64,000 bases of DNA from Microbacterium excoecariae (GTDB lineage Bacteria > Actinomycetota > Actinomycetes > Actinomycetales > Microbacteriaceae): the NCBI RefSeq assembly GCF_011326725.1, contig NZ_JAANCO010000001.1:1116001-1180000 (forward strand), given 5' to 3'. The position numbers were made by a program, and so were the translations under genes. Under the pieces are notes generated by a model. The model was not told the DNA's origin. It saw nothing but the letters and a program-made list of their open reading frames with translations, and made no database searches. Below are positions 50,188-58,637 of the stretch, one piece after another. Position 1 is the first letter of the stretch, and each line of letters opens with the position of its first letter.

Positions 50188-51056
50188 GCGCCGCCACGGG
50201 CCTGGAGCTGTACACGGCCACGGCGCGCGCCGCGTCGGCGCGCGTCATCGGCGCGTACTCGACGTCCTTCGGTCTCGCCAGCAGGCTCCTCCCGCGCCGC
50301 GTGCGCGGGCACATCGCTGACATCTACGCGCTCGTGCGCGTCGCGGACGAGGTCGTCGACGGCCCCGCGAGCGAGGCGGGGGTGACGGCGGGGGAGACGC
50401 TCGAGCTCGTCGACGCCCTCGAACACGACACGCTCCGCGCGCTGCGCACCGGCTTCAGCGCGAACCTCGTCGTGCACGCCTTCGCCGTCACGGCGCGCCG
50501 CACGGGGATCGACGAGGCGCTCGTGCGACCGTTCTTCGCCTCGATGCGTACGGACGCCCGCGGCGAGCGCGCCTTCGACGACGCGGCCTATCGGGCCTAT
50601 ATTTATGGATCCGCGGAGGTCGTCGGCTCCATGTGCCTGCGCGCCTTCGCGCAGGAAGGGCGGGGGATCGCCATCGACGCGCAGCTGGACGAGGGGGCCA
50701 GAAAGCTGGGCGCGGCCTTCCAGAAGGTGAACTTCCTCCGCGACCTGGCCGATGACTGCGACCGGCTCGGCCGGACGTACCTGCCCGGCATCGACCCCGC
50801 GCGGTTTACGGATGCCGACAAGGACGCGGTTGTCGACGACATCGACGCCGACCTCGCCGTCGCACGCCGGGCGATCGACCGGTTACCGCCGGCGTCGCGC
50901 CGCGCGACGGCCGCCGCGTGGGGCCTGTTCGCGCGGCTCAACCGGATCCTCGCCGAGACGCCCGCGGCCGAGGTCCGGCGCTCGCGCGCCTCCGTGCCGC
51001 CCGCGGAGAAGGCGCGGATCCTCGCGCTCGCGGCGGCGGGACGGGTGAGCGCATGA
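50184..51056 (+). CDS. crtB: Phytoene synthase
   Basis: A 290-residue squalene/phytoene synthase. The motifs are YALVRVADEVVDG (first Asp-rich site), YGSAEVVGSMCLRAF and GAAFQKVNFLRDLADDCDRL (second Asp-rich site), followed by GRTYLP. It condenses two geranylgeranyl diphosphates to phytoene. GTG start and 4-bp overlaps on both sides show tight coupling in the operon. Confidence 0.94.
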   Translation: MSAATGLELYTATARAASARVIGAYSTSFGLASRLLPRRVRGHIADIYALVRVADEVVDGPASEAGVTAGETLELVDALEHDTLRALRTGFSANLVVHAFAVTARRTGIDEALVRPFFASMRTDARGERAFDDAAYRAYIYGSAEVVGSMCLRAFAQEGRGIAIDAQLDEGARKLGAAFQKVNFLRDLADDCDRLGRTYLPGIDPARFTDADKDAVVDDIDADLAVARRAIDRLPPASRRATAAAWGLFARLNRILAETPAAEVRRSRASVPPAEKARILALAAAGRVSA

Positions 51057-52594
51057 GCCGCCGGAGCGTCGTGATCGGCGGCGGCATCTCGGGCCTCGCG
51101 ACGGCGGCGTTGCTCGCGCGCGAGGGCGACGACGTGACCCTCGTCGAGGCGCGGGCCGACCTCGGCGGGCGCGCGGGCCGCTACGAGCGCGACGGGTTTG
51201 CGTTCGATACGGGGCCGTCGTGGTACCTGATGCCCGAGGTCTTCGATCACTTCTTCCGGCTGATGGGCACGTCGGCCGCGGCCGAGCTCGACCTCGTGAC
51301 GCTCGACCCCGCCTACCGCGTGTTCTTCGAGGGGGACGCGGAACCCTTCAACCTGCCCGCGGGCGGCGCCCGCGACGCGCTCGTGGGCCTGGATCCGTCC
51401 GCCGCGGAGCGCATCGATGCGTATCTGGAGTCCGCATCCGACACCTACCGGATCGCCACCGACACCTTCCTCTACAGCACGTTCGAGCGCCTCTCCCCGC
51501 TTCTCACGCGCGACACGGTGCGCCGTCTCCCGCGGCTTGCCCGCCTGCTCACGCAGCCGCTGGACGCGTTCATCGCGGCGCACACCGGCGACCGCCGCGC
51601 GCAGCAGGTGCTCGGATACCCCGCCGTGTTCCTCGGCACCTCCCCGTCTGCCGCGCCGAGCATGTACCACCTGATGACGCACCTCGACGTCGGTCAGGGG
51701 GTGCTGTACCCCCGTGGAGGCTTCGCCGCGGTCATCCGCGCGATCGCGCGCGTCGCCGAGGACGCGGGGGTGCGGATTCTCCGCTCCACGCCCGCGCGCC
51801 ACATCGTCGTCGAGGACGGTCGCGTGGCGGGGGTTGAGGTGGAGTCTCCGGAGGGCGAGCGGCGGGTCCTCGCCGCCGATGTCGTCGTCTCCACCGCCGA
51901 CCTGCGGGTGACGGAGCGCGAGCTCCTCGCGCCCGAGCACCGCGAGCGTTCGGACGCGTGGTGGGACGCGCGCAACCCCGGCCCCGGGGCCGTGCTCGCG
52001 CTCCTTGGCGTCCGCGGGGAGCTGCCCGAGCTCGCGCATCACTCGCTGTTCTTCACGCGTGACTGGGAGGCCGGTTTCGAGGCGATCTATGGCGACGAGC
52101 CGCGGATCCCCGACCCCGCGTCCCTGTACGTCTGCCGCCCCAGCGCGTCTGACGACACCGTCGCCCCGCCCGGACACGAGAACCTCTTCGTGCTCGTGCC
52201 GGTCCCGGCCGACGTCGCGATCGGCGCGGGAGGCGACGAGGGCGCGGGCGATCACCGCGTCGAGCGCACCGTCGACCGGGCGATCGCGCAGGTCGCGGAG
52301 TGGGCGGGGATCGAGGACCTCGCCGAGCGCGTCATCGTGCGCCGCACGGTCGGACCGGCGGACTTCGAGCGCGAGTTCGGCGCGTGGCGCGGGGGAGCGC
52401 TCGGGCCGGCGCACACTCTCCGCCAGAGCGCCTTCCTGCGCGGGCGCAACGTCTCGAAACGCGTCGACGGGCTGCTGTTCGCGGGAGCGACGACGATCCC
52501 CGGCATCGGGCTCCCCATGTGCCTCATCAGCGCCGAGCTCGTCCTCAAGCGGCTGCGCGGCGACACGAGCGCGGGCCCGCTGGAGGTGCGTTGA
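51053..52594 (+). CDS. crtI: Phytoene desaturase (lycopene-forming)
   Basis: A 513-residue FAD-dependent desaturase. The Rossmann start reads VVIGGGISGLATAALLAREG, then the conserved FDTGPSWYLMPEVFDHFF. The carotenoid-desaturase C-terminal signature is GLLFAGATTIPGIGLPMCLISAEL. It carries out the four desaturations from phytoene to lycopene. Its ATG overlaps the crtB stop (ATGA) and its stop overlaps crtYe. Confidence 0.94.
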   Translation: MSRRSVVIGGGISGLATAALLAREGDDVTLVEARADLGGRAGRYERDGFAFDTGPSWYLMPEVFDHFFRLMGTSAAAELDLVTLDPAYRVFFEGDAEPFNLPAGGARDALVGLDPSAAERIDAYLESASDTYRIATDTFLYSTFERLSPLLTRDTVRRLPRLARLLTQPLDAFIAAHTGDRRAQQVLGYPAVFLGTSPSAAPSMYHLMTHLDVGQGVLYPRGGFAAVIRAIARVAEDAGVRILRSTPARHIVVEDGRVAGVEVESPEGERRVLAADVVVSTADLRVTERELLAPEHRERSDAWWDARNPGPGAVLALLGVRGELPELAHHSLFFTRDWEAGFEAIYGDEPRIPDPASLYVCRPSASDDTVAPPGHENLFVLVPVPADVAIGAGGDEGAGDHRVERTVDRAIAQVAEWAGIEDLAERVIVRRTVGPADFEREFGAWRGGALGPAHTLRQSAFLRGRNVSKRVDGLLFAGATTIPGIGLPMCLISAELVLKRLRGDTSAGPLEVR

Positions 52595-52917
52595 TGGGAC
52601 TCGTCTATCTCGCGTGCCTCGTCGTCGCGCTCGCCGGCGTGGTGACGCTCGACCTTCGCCACCGCCTCTTCCTCGGCGCCGCGCCGGGGCGGGCGCTCGT
52701 CGTGATCGCGATCGGCGTGTGCTTCTTCCTGGCCTGGGACATCGCGGGCATCGCGCTCGGCGTCTTCTTTCGGGGAGACACGGCGTTCATGACGGGAATT
52801 CTGCTCGGCCCGGAGCTTCCGATCGAGGAGGTCGTGTTCCTTGCGTTCCTGTGCGAGCTCACCATGGTGCTCGTGGTGGGCGCCGAGCGGATCCTCGCCG
52901 CGAGGAGGACGCCGTGA
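52594..52917 (+). CDS. crtYe: C50 carotenoid cyclase subunit e
   Basis: A 107-residue membrane protein with three hydrophobic segments, one half of the heterodimeric lycopene-cyclase-domain enzyme of actinomycetes. The motif GPELPIEEVVFLAFLCELTMV is the characteristic PxEE helix. With CrtYf it cyclises the elongated C50 intermediate. TGATG overlap with crtI and GTGA overlap with crtYf. Confidence 0.9.
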   Translation: MGLVYLACLVVALAGVVTLDLRHRLFLGAAPGRALVVIAIGVCFFLAWDIAGIALGVFFRGDTAFMTGILLGPELPIEEVVFLAFLCELTMVLVVGAERILAARRTP

Positions 52918-53210
52918 CCTACCTCGTGCTGTGCCTGCCTTTCCTCGCCGTCGCCCTCGTGGCGTCGCTGGCGACGCGCCGCGGCGGGGTCCGTATCGCG
53001 GCGATCGCGCTCGCGGCAATCGCGCTCGTCGCCCTGACGGCCGTCTTCGACAGCCTCATGATCGCCGCGGGTCTCGTGGCATACGATGACGCCCACCTCG
53101 TCGGCGTGCGCATCGGACGAGCGCCGATCGAGGACTTCGCCTACCCGATCGCGGCGTGCCTCCTCTTGCCCGCCGCCTGGACTCTCCTCAGGGGGCGCCG
53201 TGATCCGTGA
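52914..53210 (+). CDS. crtYf: C50 carotenoid cyclase subunit f
   Basis: A 98-residue membrane protein with three hydrophobic helices and the motif IGRAPIEDFAYPIAACLLLP, the partner version of the PxE helix. It forms the heterodimeric cyclase with CrtYe. The pair points to decaprenoxanthin- or sarcinaxanthin-like end groups. Its 3' end overlaps crtEb by 11 bp. Confidence 0.9.
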   Translation: MTYLVLCLPFLAVALVASLATRRGGVRIAAIALAAIALVALTAVFDSLMIAAGLVAYDDAHLVGVRIGRAPIEDFAYPIAACLLLPAAWTLLRGRRDP

Positions 53211-54060
53211 CCTTGTCGCCGTGTCCCGGCCGCTCAGCTGGATCAACACGGCCTACCCGTTTGCCGCCGCGTACGTTCTGGTCGCGCGGGAGGTGGACCT
53301 CGTCCTCGTGCTGGGGACGCTGTTCTTCCTCGTCCCGTACAACCTCGCGATGTACGGCATCAACGACGTGTTCGACTACGCCTCTGACCTCGCCAATCCC
53401 CGCAAGGGCGGCGTCGAGGGGGCTCTGCTCGATCCGGCCCGCCACCGCGCGGTGCTCGTGGCCGCGGCTCTCTCGTGCGCGCCGTTCGTCGTGTTCCTCG
53501 CGATCGCGGGGTCGCCGTGGTCCTGGGCCGTTCTCGCGCTCAGCCTGTTCGCGGTCGTCGCCTACTCGGCCCCGCCGTTCCGGTTCAAGGAGATCCCGGT
53601 GCTCGACTCCGTGACCTCGAGCACGCACTTCGTGAGTCCCGCCGTGTACGGCGTCGTGCTGGCGGGCGGCGCGTGGGATCCGGCGCTCGCGGCCATCCTG
53701 ACGGCGTTCTTCCTCTGGGGCATGGCAAGCCACGCGTTCGGCGCGGTGCAGGACGTCGTCCCCGATCGCGAGGGCGGGATCTCGTCGATCGCCACGGTGC
53801 TGGGCGCGCGCGGGACCGTGCGGTTCGCCGTCGCCGCCTGGGCGGCGGCGGGAATCCTCCTCGCGACGGTGGGATCGCCCGGCGCCTGGGCCGGACTCCT
53901 CGTCGTGCCCTATCTCTGGGCCGCGTGGCCCTACCTCAACGTGTCCGACGCCGAATCCGCCCGCGCCAACCGCGGGTGGCGTCGGTTCTTGTGGATCAAC
54001 TTCGCCTGCGGTTTCGTCGTGACGATGCTCCTCATCGTCTTCGCGATCCGGACCGCCTGA
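53200..54060 (+). CDS. crtEb: Lycopene elongase (UbiA-family prenyltransferase)
   Basis: A 286-residue membrane prenyltransferase with seven to nine helices. The two aspartate motifs are NDVFDYASD (about residues 57-65) and DVVPDREGG (about 185-193). It adds two C5 units to lycopene, giving flavuxanthin-type C50 carotenoids. The GTG start at 53200 lies inside the end of crtYf. Presence of this gene with crtYe/crtYf defines a C50 pathway. Confidence 0.92.
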   Translation: MIRDLVAVSRPLSWINTAYPFAAAYVLVAREVDLVLVLGTLFFLVPYNLAMYGINDVFDYASDLANPRKGGVEGALLDPARHRAVLVAAALSCAPFVVFLAIAGSPWSWAVLALSLFAVVAYSAPPFRFKEIPVLDSVTSSTHFVSPAVYGVVLAGGAWDPALAAILTAFFLWGMASHAFGAVQDVVPDREGGISSIATVLGARGTVRFAVAAWAAAGILLATVGSPGAWAGLLVVPYLWAAWPYLNVSDAESARANRGWRRFLWINFACGFVVTMLLIVFAIRTA

Positions 54061-54077
54061 CCCCGATTGGAGAGCGC

Positions 54078-55256
54078 ATGACCTCCGCGCACCCCGTCCC
54101 CCACGCCTCCCCGGCCTCCGCCTCGGGCGCCCCGCACGTGACCGAGCCGCAGCCATACGACGCGGTCCTCCTCGCCGGCTTCGGCGGGCCCGAGGGTCAG
54201 GACGACGTCATCCCGTTCCTCCGGAACGTCACGCGCGGGCGCGGCATCCCGGACGAGCGACTCGAGGAGGTCGCGACGCACTACCGCCACTTCGGCGGCG
54301 TGAGCCCGATCAACGAGCACAACCGCCAGCTCCGGCAGGCCCTGACGGAGGAGATCGCGCGCCGCGGCCTCGACCTCCCGGTCTACTGGGGAAACCGGAA
54401 CTGGGATCCGTACCTCCCGGATGCCGTTCAGCGCGCGGCCGACAACGGGCACACCCGCCTGCTCGGCATCGCCACGAGCGCCTACAGTTCCTATTCGAGC
54501 TGCCGCCAGTACCGCGAGGACTTCGCGCGTGCCCTCGTCGAGTCCGGCCAGGCGGGCCACGTGACGATCGATAAGGTGCGTCAGTTCTTCGACCACCCGG
54601 GCTTCGTCGAGTCCTTCGTGCCCGGTCTCGTCGAGGGGCTGGAGAAGATGTTCGCGGACGGAAGCCGCCCGGAGCACACGCGCGTGCTCTTCACGACGCA
54701 TTCGATCCCCACCGACGATGCGGTGCGCTCGGGGCCGCGGGACGAGGACTTCGGCCCGGGCGGTGCCTACGAGGCGCAGCACCGTGCGGTCGCCGAGGCC
54801 GTCATGGAGCGCGTGCGCGCCGCGTCGGCGGCCGCCCGCGACGTGCGATGGGAGCTGGTGTTCCAGTCGCGCTCGGGCCCGCCGACGCAGCCCTGGCTCG
54901 AGCCCGACATCTGCGACCGGATCGCCGAGCTCCCGGGGGAGGGCGTCACGGGCGTTGCGATCGCGCCCATCGGGTTCGTCAGCGATCACATGGAGGTCAT
55001 GTGGGACCTCGACAACGAGGCGCTCGAGGCCGCCGAGGACGCCGGGATCGCCGCCGTGCGCACGCCGACCCCGGGCGTCGACCGCGCGTTCGTGACCGCG
55101 CTCGTCGACCTCATCGAGGAGCGTTCCGCCGCCGTTCCCGCCTCCGACCGCCCGCACGCGACACAGCTCGGGCCGTGGTTCGACGTGTGCCGACCCGGGT
55201 GCTGCGAGAACGCGCGCCTCGGATTCCGGCCCGCGGCGGCGGGGGTGGCGCCGTGA
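54078..55256 (+). CDS. cpfC: Coproporphyrin III ferrochelatase
   Basis: A 392-residue ferrochelatase of the actinobacterial type. The catalytic His is in FTTHSIPTDD, and the family region SAYSSYSSCRQYREDFARAL is present. A cysteine in that region plus CRPGCC at the C-terminus match the [2Fe-2S] ligands known for mycobacterial enzymes. It inserts Fe(II) into coproporphyrin III on the route to haem. It lies 17 bp after crtEb with no terminator, so it appears to share the carotenoid transcript. The ATG has GGAGAG upstream. Confidence 0.92.
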   Translation: MTSAHPVPHASPASASGAPHVTEPQPYDAVLLAGFGGPEGQDDVIPFLRNVTRGRGIPDERLEEVATHYRHFGGVSPINEHNRQLRQALTEEIARRGLDLPVYWGNRNWDPYLPDAVQRAADNGHTRLLGIATSAYSSYSSCRQYREDFARALVESGQAGHVTIDKVRQFFDHPGFVESFVPGLVEGLEKMFADGSRPEHTRVLFTTHSIPTDDAVRSGPRDEDFGPGGAYEAQHRAVAEAVMERVRAASAAARDVRWELVFQSRSGPPTQPWLEPDICDRIAELPGEGVTGVAIAPIGFVSDHMEVMWDLDNEALEAAEDAGIAAVRTPTPGVDRAFVTALVDLIEERSAAVPASDRPHATQLGPWFDVCRPGCCENARLGFRPAAAGVAP

Positions 55257-56791
55257 CCGACCGGACCGGCGGCCTGAGCGCGCCGACGGGGGAGGAAGAG
55301 GCGCTCGCCGCCCCGGCGGGCACCCACCCCCTCGTCCTAGTGCTCGGGGCGACCGGCTATCTCGGCGGCCGGCTCGTGCCGCGCCTCCTCGGCGCGGGCT
55401 ACCGCGTGCGCGCGCTTTCGCGCTCGCGGGGACGCGTGGGGGCGATGCCGTGGGCCGACCGGATCGACATCGTCGAGGGCGACGCGGCGGACCCCGACGC
55501 CGTCGGCCGCGCGATGGCCGGCGTCGACGTGGTCTACCACCTCGTGCACTCCATGGGGGCGGGGACCGACTTCGCCCAGCGCGACCGGCGGATCGCGGAG
55601 ACGGTGGCGCATGCCGCGGCCTCCGCGGGCGTGCGGCGCGTCGTGTATCTCGGCGGGCTGCACCCGGAGGGGGTCCGGCTCTCGCCCCACCTCGCCTCCC
55701 GCGCGGAGGTGGGGCGGATCCTCCTCGAGGGCGAGGCGCCCGCGCTCGTGCTGCAGGCCGGCGTCGTGATCGGATCCGGGTCCGCGTCGTTCGAGATGGT
55801 GCGCCACCTGACGGAAGTGTTGCCCTACATGCCGGCCCCGCGCTGGGTGCGCAACTGGATCCAGCCCATCGCGGTCCGCGACGTGCTCCACTACCTGCTG
55901 GCGGCCGCACGCGTGGACGCCGACGTCAACCGGGCCGTCGACATCGGCGGCCCCGACGTCCTCCGGTACGGCCAGATGATGAACGGGTACGCCGTGGAGG
56001 CGGGGTTGCCGCAGCGCGGCATCGCCGCCCTGCCGGTGTTCACCCCGCGCCTCGCGTCGCACTGGGTGGGCCTCGTGACCCCCGTGCCCCGGCAGATCGC
56101 TCGCCCGCTCGTGGAGTCGCTGCAGAACGACTGCATCGTGCAGGACGGGGCCGCCTCCGAGATCCTTCCCGAGCCGGAGGGCGGGCTGACCTCCTACCGC
56201 GAGGCCGTGCGCCTCGCGCTCGGCCGGATCGAGGTCGACGCGGTCGAGACGAGCTGGGTCGATCAGCGCGTGGTGGGCGCACCGAGCGACCCGCTGCCGA
56301 GCGACCCGGACTGGGCGGGGCGCACGGTCTTTACGGATGTCCGCCGCCGCGCGACGACCGCCGACCGCGACGCGATCTGGCAGGTGATCACGCAGATCGG
56401 CGGCGCCACGGGGTGGTATTCCTCCTCCGTGCTCTGGGCGCTGCGGGGCCTCATGGACCGCGCGCTCGGAGGCGTCGGCGTCCGCCGCGGGCGTCGGGAG
56501 CGGGGCCGCCTGGTCGAGGGAGACGCCGTCGATGTCTGGCGCGTCGAGCGCCTCGACCCGGGCCATCTCCTGCGCCTGCGAGCGGAGATGCGCATGCCCG
56601 GCGAGGCGTGGCTGGAGCTCGGGATCGCCGAGGAGGAGGGCGGCCTGTCCTACCGCCAACGGGCCGTGTTCTTCCCGCGCGGACTCGCCGGCCGCCTGTA
56701 CTGGCTCTCGGTCCTGCCCTTCCACGGGTTCATCTTCCGCGGCATGGTCGACCGTATCGTCCGGGAGGCGGAGCGCCAGGCGCCCGCGTGA
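55253..56791 (+). CDS. NAD(P)-binding epimerase-like protein with DUF2867 domain
   Basis: A 512-residue two-domain protein. Residues about 25-320 form an atypical/extended SDR (VLGATGYLGGRLVPRLLGAG, VVYHLVHSMG, VVYLGGLHP). The rest is a DUF2867/SRPBCC-like domain (TGWYSSSVLWALRGLMDRAL, AFFPRGLAGRLYWLSVLPFH). The fusion is common in bacteria, but its reaction is unknown. It starts at a GTG overlapping the ferrochelatase stop, so it is the last gene of the crt-cpfC operon. A role in isoprenoid, haem or lipid quality control is speculation. Confidence 0.87.
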   Translation: MTDRTGGLSAPTGEEEALAAPAGTHPLVLVLGATGYLGGRLVPRLLGAGYRVRALSRSRGRVGAMPWADRIDIVEGDAADPDAVGRAMAGVDVVYHLVHSMGAGTDFAQRDRRIAETVAHAAASAGVRRVVYLGGLHPEGVRLSPHLASRAEVGRILLEGEAPALVLQAGVVIGSGSASFEMVRHLTEVLPYMPAPRWVRNWIQPIAVRDVLHYLLAAARVDADVNRAVDIGGPDVLRYGQMMNGYAVEAGLPQRGIAALPVFTPRLASHWVGLVTPVPRQIARPLVESLQNDCIVQDGAASEILPEPEGGLTSYREAVRLALGRIEVDAVETSWVDQRVVGAPSDPLPSDPDWAGRTVFTDVRRRATTADRDAIWQVITQIGGATGWYSSSVLWALRGLMDRALGGVGVRRGRRERGRLVEGDAVDVWRVERLDPGHLLRLRAEMRMPGEAWLELGIAEEEGGLSYRQRAVFFPRGLAGRLYWLSVLPFHGFIFRGMVDRIVREAERQAPA

Positions 56792-56871
56792 CGCGACTCT
56801 CGCGCGCGGGCGGCGACGCCTCGGCCGGGGCCGCGCGGATCCGCGAGCCCGCGTGAGGCGCGCTCCGCACG

Positions 56872-56911
56872 GGCGGGCGCGTCACGGATCCGGATCCGCG
56901 GCGCGCCCGCC
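56872..56911. terminator. Hairpin between convergent operons
   Basis: Ten-base arms (56872-56881 with 56902-56911) are perfectly complementary. The loop contains two adjacent GGATCC copies that can pair further. It lies between the DUF2867 gene and the convergent pgi. Confidence 0.6.
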
Positions 56912-56917
56912 GGCGGC

Positions 56918-58591
56918 TCAGGAGCGGTGAGCGCGGTAGTAGGCGAGGAGGCTGCGGGTGGACGCGTCCTGCGCGGCCACGGCCTCCTCGTCGCCCTCGA
57001 TCGCGGGCGCGATCTGTAGTGCGAGCTGCTTGCCGAGCTCCACGCCCCACTGATCGAACGAGTTGATGCCCCACACCACGCCCTGCGTGAAGGTGATGTG
57101 CTCGTACAGCGCGATGAGCTGGCCGAGGACGGCCGGGGTGAGCGCCGGGGCGAAGATAGACGTCGTCGGGCGGTTGCCGCTGAACGTGCGCGCGGCGACG
57201 AGCGGACCCGTGGTGCCCTCGGCCTCGACCTCCTCCGCCGTCTTCCCGAACGCGAGCGCCTTGGTCTGCGCGAGGAAGTTCGCGAGGAGGAGCCCGTGGA
57301 CGTCGCGGCCGCCATCGGCCAGGGGGTAGGCGGGCGTGGCGAACGCGATGAAGTCGGCGGGGATGAGGCGCGTGCCCTGGTGGATCAGCTGGTAGAACGC
57401 GTGCTGGCCGTTCGTGCCGGGCTCGCCCCAGAACACCTCGCCCGTGTCGGTGGTCGCGGGCGATCCGTCCCAGCGCACTGACTTGCCGTTCGACTCCATC
57501 GTGAGCTGCTGCAGGTATGCGGCGAACCGGCTCAGCTGCTGCGCGTAGGGCAGGATCGCGTGCGACTGTGCCCCGCGGAAGTTCGTGTACCAGACGTTGA
57601 GGAGCCCCATGAGGATGGGGACGTTGCGCGAAAGCGGCGTGTTCCGGACGTGCTCATCGACGGCGTGGAATCCGGCGAGCAGCTCGCGGAACGCGGCCGG
57701 CCCGAACACGGCGGCGAGCGAGGTCCCGATCGCCGAATCGACCGAGTACCGCCCGCCGACCCAGTCCCAGAACCCGAAGGCGTTGTCGGGGTCGATGCCG
57801 AACTCGGCCACCTTCTCCAGCGCCGTGGAGACGGCGACGAAGTGGCGCCCGACGGCGTCCGTGCGCGCCTCGTCGTCGTCGGCGACCGCCCCGCGCGCGG
57901 CCAAGCCGGCCCAGAGCCAGTCGCGGGCCAGACGCGCGTTCGTCAGCGTCTCGAGCGTCGTGAACGTCTTCGACGCGACGATGAACAGCGTCGTTTCCGG
58001 ATCCAGGTCCGCCGTCTTCTGGGCGAGGTCGGTGGGGTCGATGTTCGAGACGAACCGCGCCTCGATGCCCGCATCCGCGTACGGCGCGAGCGCCTCGTAG
58101 ACCATGACGGGGCCGAGGTCGGATCCGCCGATGCCGATGTTGACGACGTGGGTGACGCGCTTGCCCGTCACACCGGTCCACTCGCCCGAACGCACGCGGT
58201 TCGCGAACGCCTCGATGCGCGCGAGCACCTCCTGCACGTCGTGGTCGATGTCCTGGCCGTCGACGAGGAGCGTCGATCCCTCGGGGCGCCGGAGGGCGGT
58301 GTGCAGGACCGCGCGGTCCTCGGTCGTGTTGATGTGCGCGCCCTCGAGCATCGCGTCGAAGCGCTCCGCCACGCCGGTCTCCTCGGCGAGCCGGACGAGC
58401 GCCTCCAGGATCTCGTCCGTCACGAGGTTCTTCGACAGGTCGACGTGCAGGTCGGCGAGACCGAACGAGTAGCGCTCGGCACGCGTCTCGTCGGTGGCGA
58501 ACCAGCCGCGCAGGTCCGGCGTGAGCGCGTCGCTGAGGCGCGCGAGATCGGCCCAGGCGGCCGTGGTCGTGGGATCGACGGGAGCAGTCAT
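56918..58591 (-). CDS. pgi: Glucose-6-phosphate isomerase
   Basis: A 557-residue isomerase of the long bacterial form. The family signatures are present: [31 protein letters not shown], the catalytic-loop region [19 protein letters not shown] and [21 protein letters not shown]. It interconverts glucose-6-phosphate and fructose-6-phosphate. It stands alone. TAGGTT lies exactly 6 nt before the ATG, so the mRNA is probably leaderless. Confidence 0.95.
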   Translation of the reverse strand: MTAPVDPTTTAAWADLARLSDALTPDLRGWFATDETRAERYSFGLADLHVDLSKNLVTDEILEALVRLAEETGVAERFDAMLEGAHINTTEDRAVLHTALRRPEGSTLLVDGQDIDHDVQEVLARIEAFANRVRSGEWTGVTGKRVTHVVNIGIGGSDLGPVMVYEALAPYADAGIEARFVSNIDPTDLAQKTADLDPETTLFIVASKTFTTLETLTNARLARDWLWAGLAARGAVADDDEARTDAVGRHFVAVSTALEKVAEFGIDPDNAFGFWDWVGGRYSVDSAIGTSLAAVFGPAAFRELLAGFHAVDEHVRNTPLSRNVPILMGLLNVWYTNFRGAQSHAILPYAQQLSRFAAYLQQLTMESNGKSVRWDGSPATTDTGEVFWGEPGTNGQHAFYQLIHQGTRLIPADFIAFATPAYPLADGGRDVHGLLLANFLAQTKALAFGKTAEEVEAEGTTGPLVAARTFSGNRPTTSIFAPALTPAVLGQLIALYEHITFTQGVVWGINSFDQWGVELGKQLALQIAPAIEGDEEAVAAQDASTRSLLAYYRAHRS

Positions 58592-58603
58592 GGTGCCAAC
58601 CTA
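58592..58603 (-). promoter_or_regulatory. Leaderless promoter of pgi
   Basis: On the minus strand TAGGTT (58598-58603) is separated from the ATG at 58591 by 6 nt. No ribosome-binding site is visible. Confidence 0.55.
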
Positions 58604-58637
58604 CCGACCCGCGCGCCGCTCGCGCGCGCGGGTGCGG

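Noticed and set aside
56788..56856. A 22-codon frame starting GTGA at the end of the DUF2867 gene
   Set aside because: The overlap looks like translational coupling, but the peptide is short and low-complexity, has no recognisable motif, and is followed directly by terminator sequence.
56886..56897. GGATCC repeats as cloning or assembly artefacts
   Set aside because: Copies lie inside conserved codons throughout the window, with normal reading frames on both sides and varied flanks.
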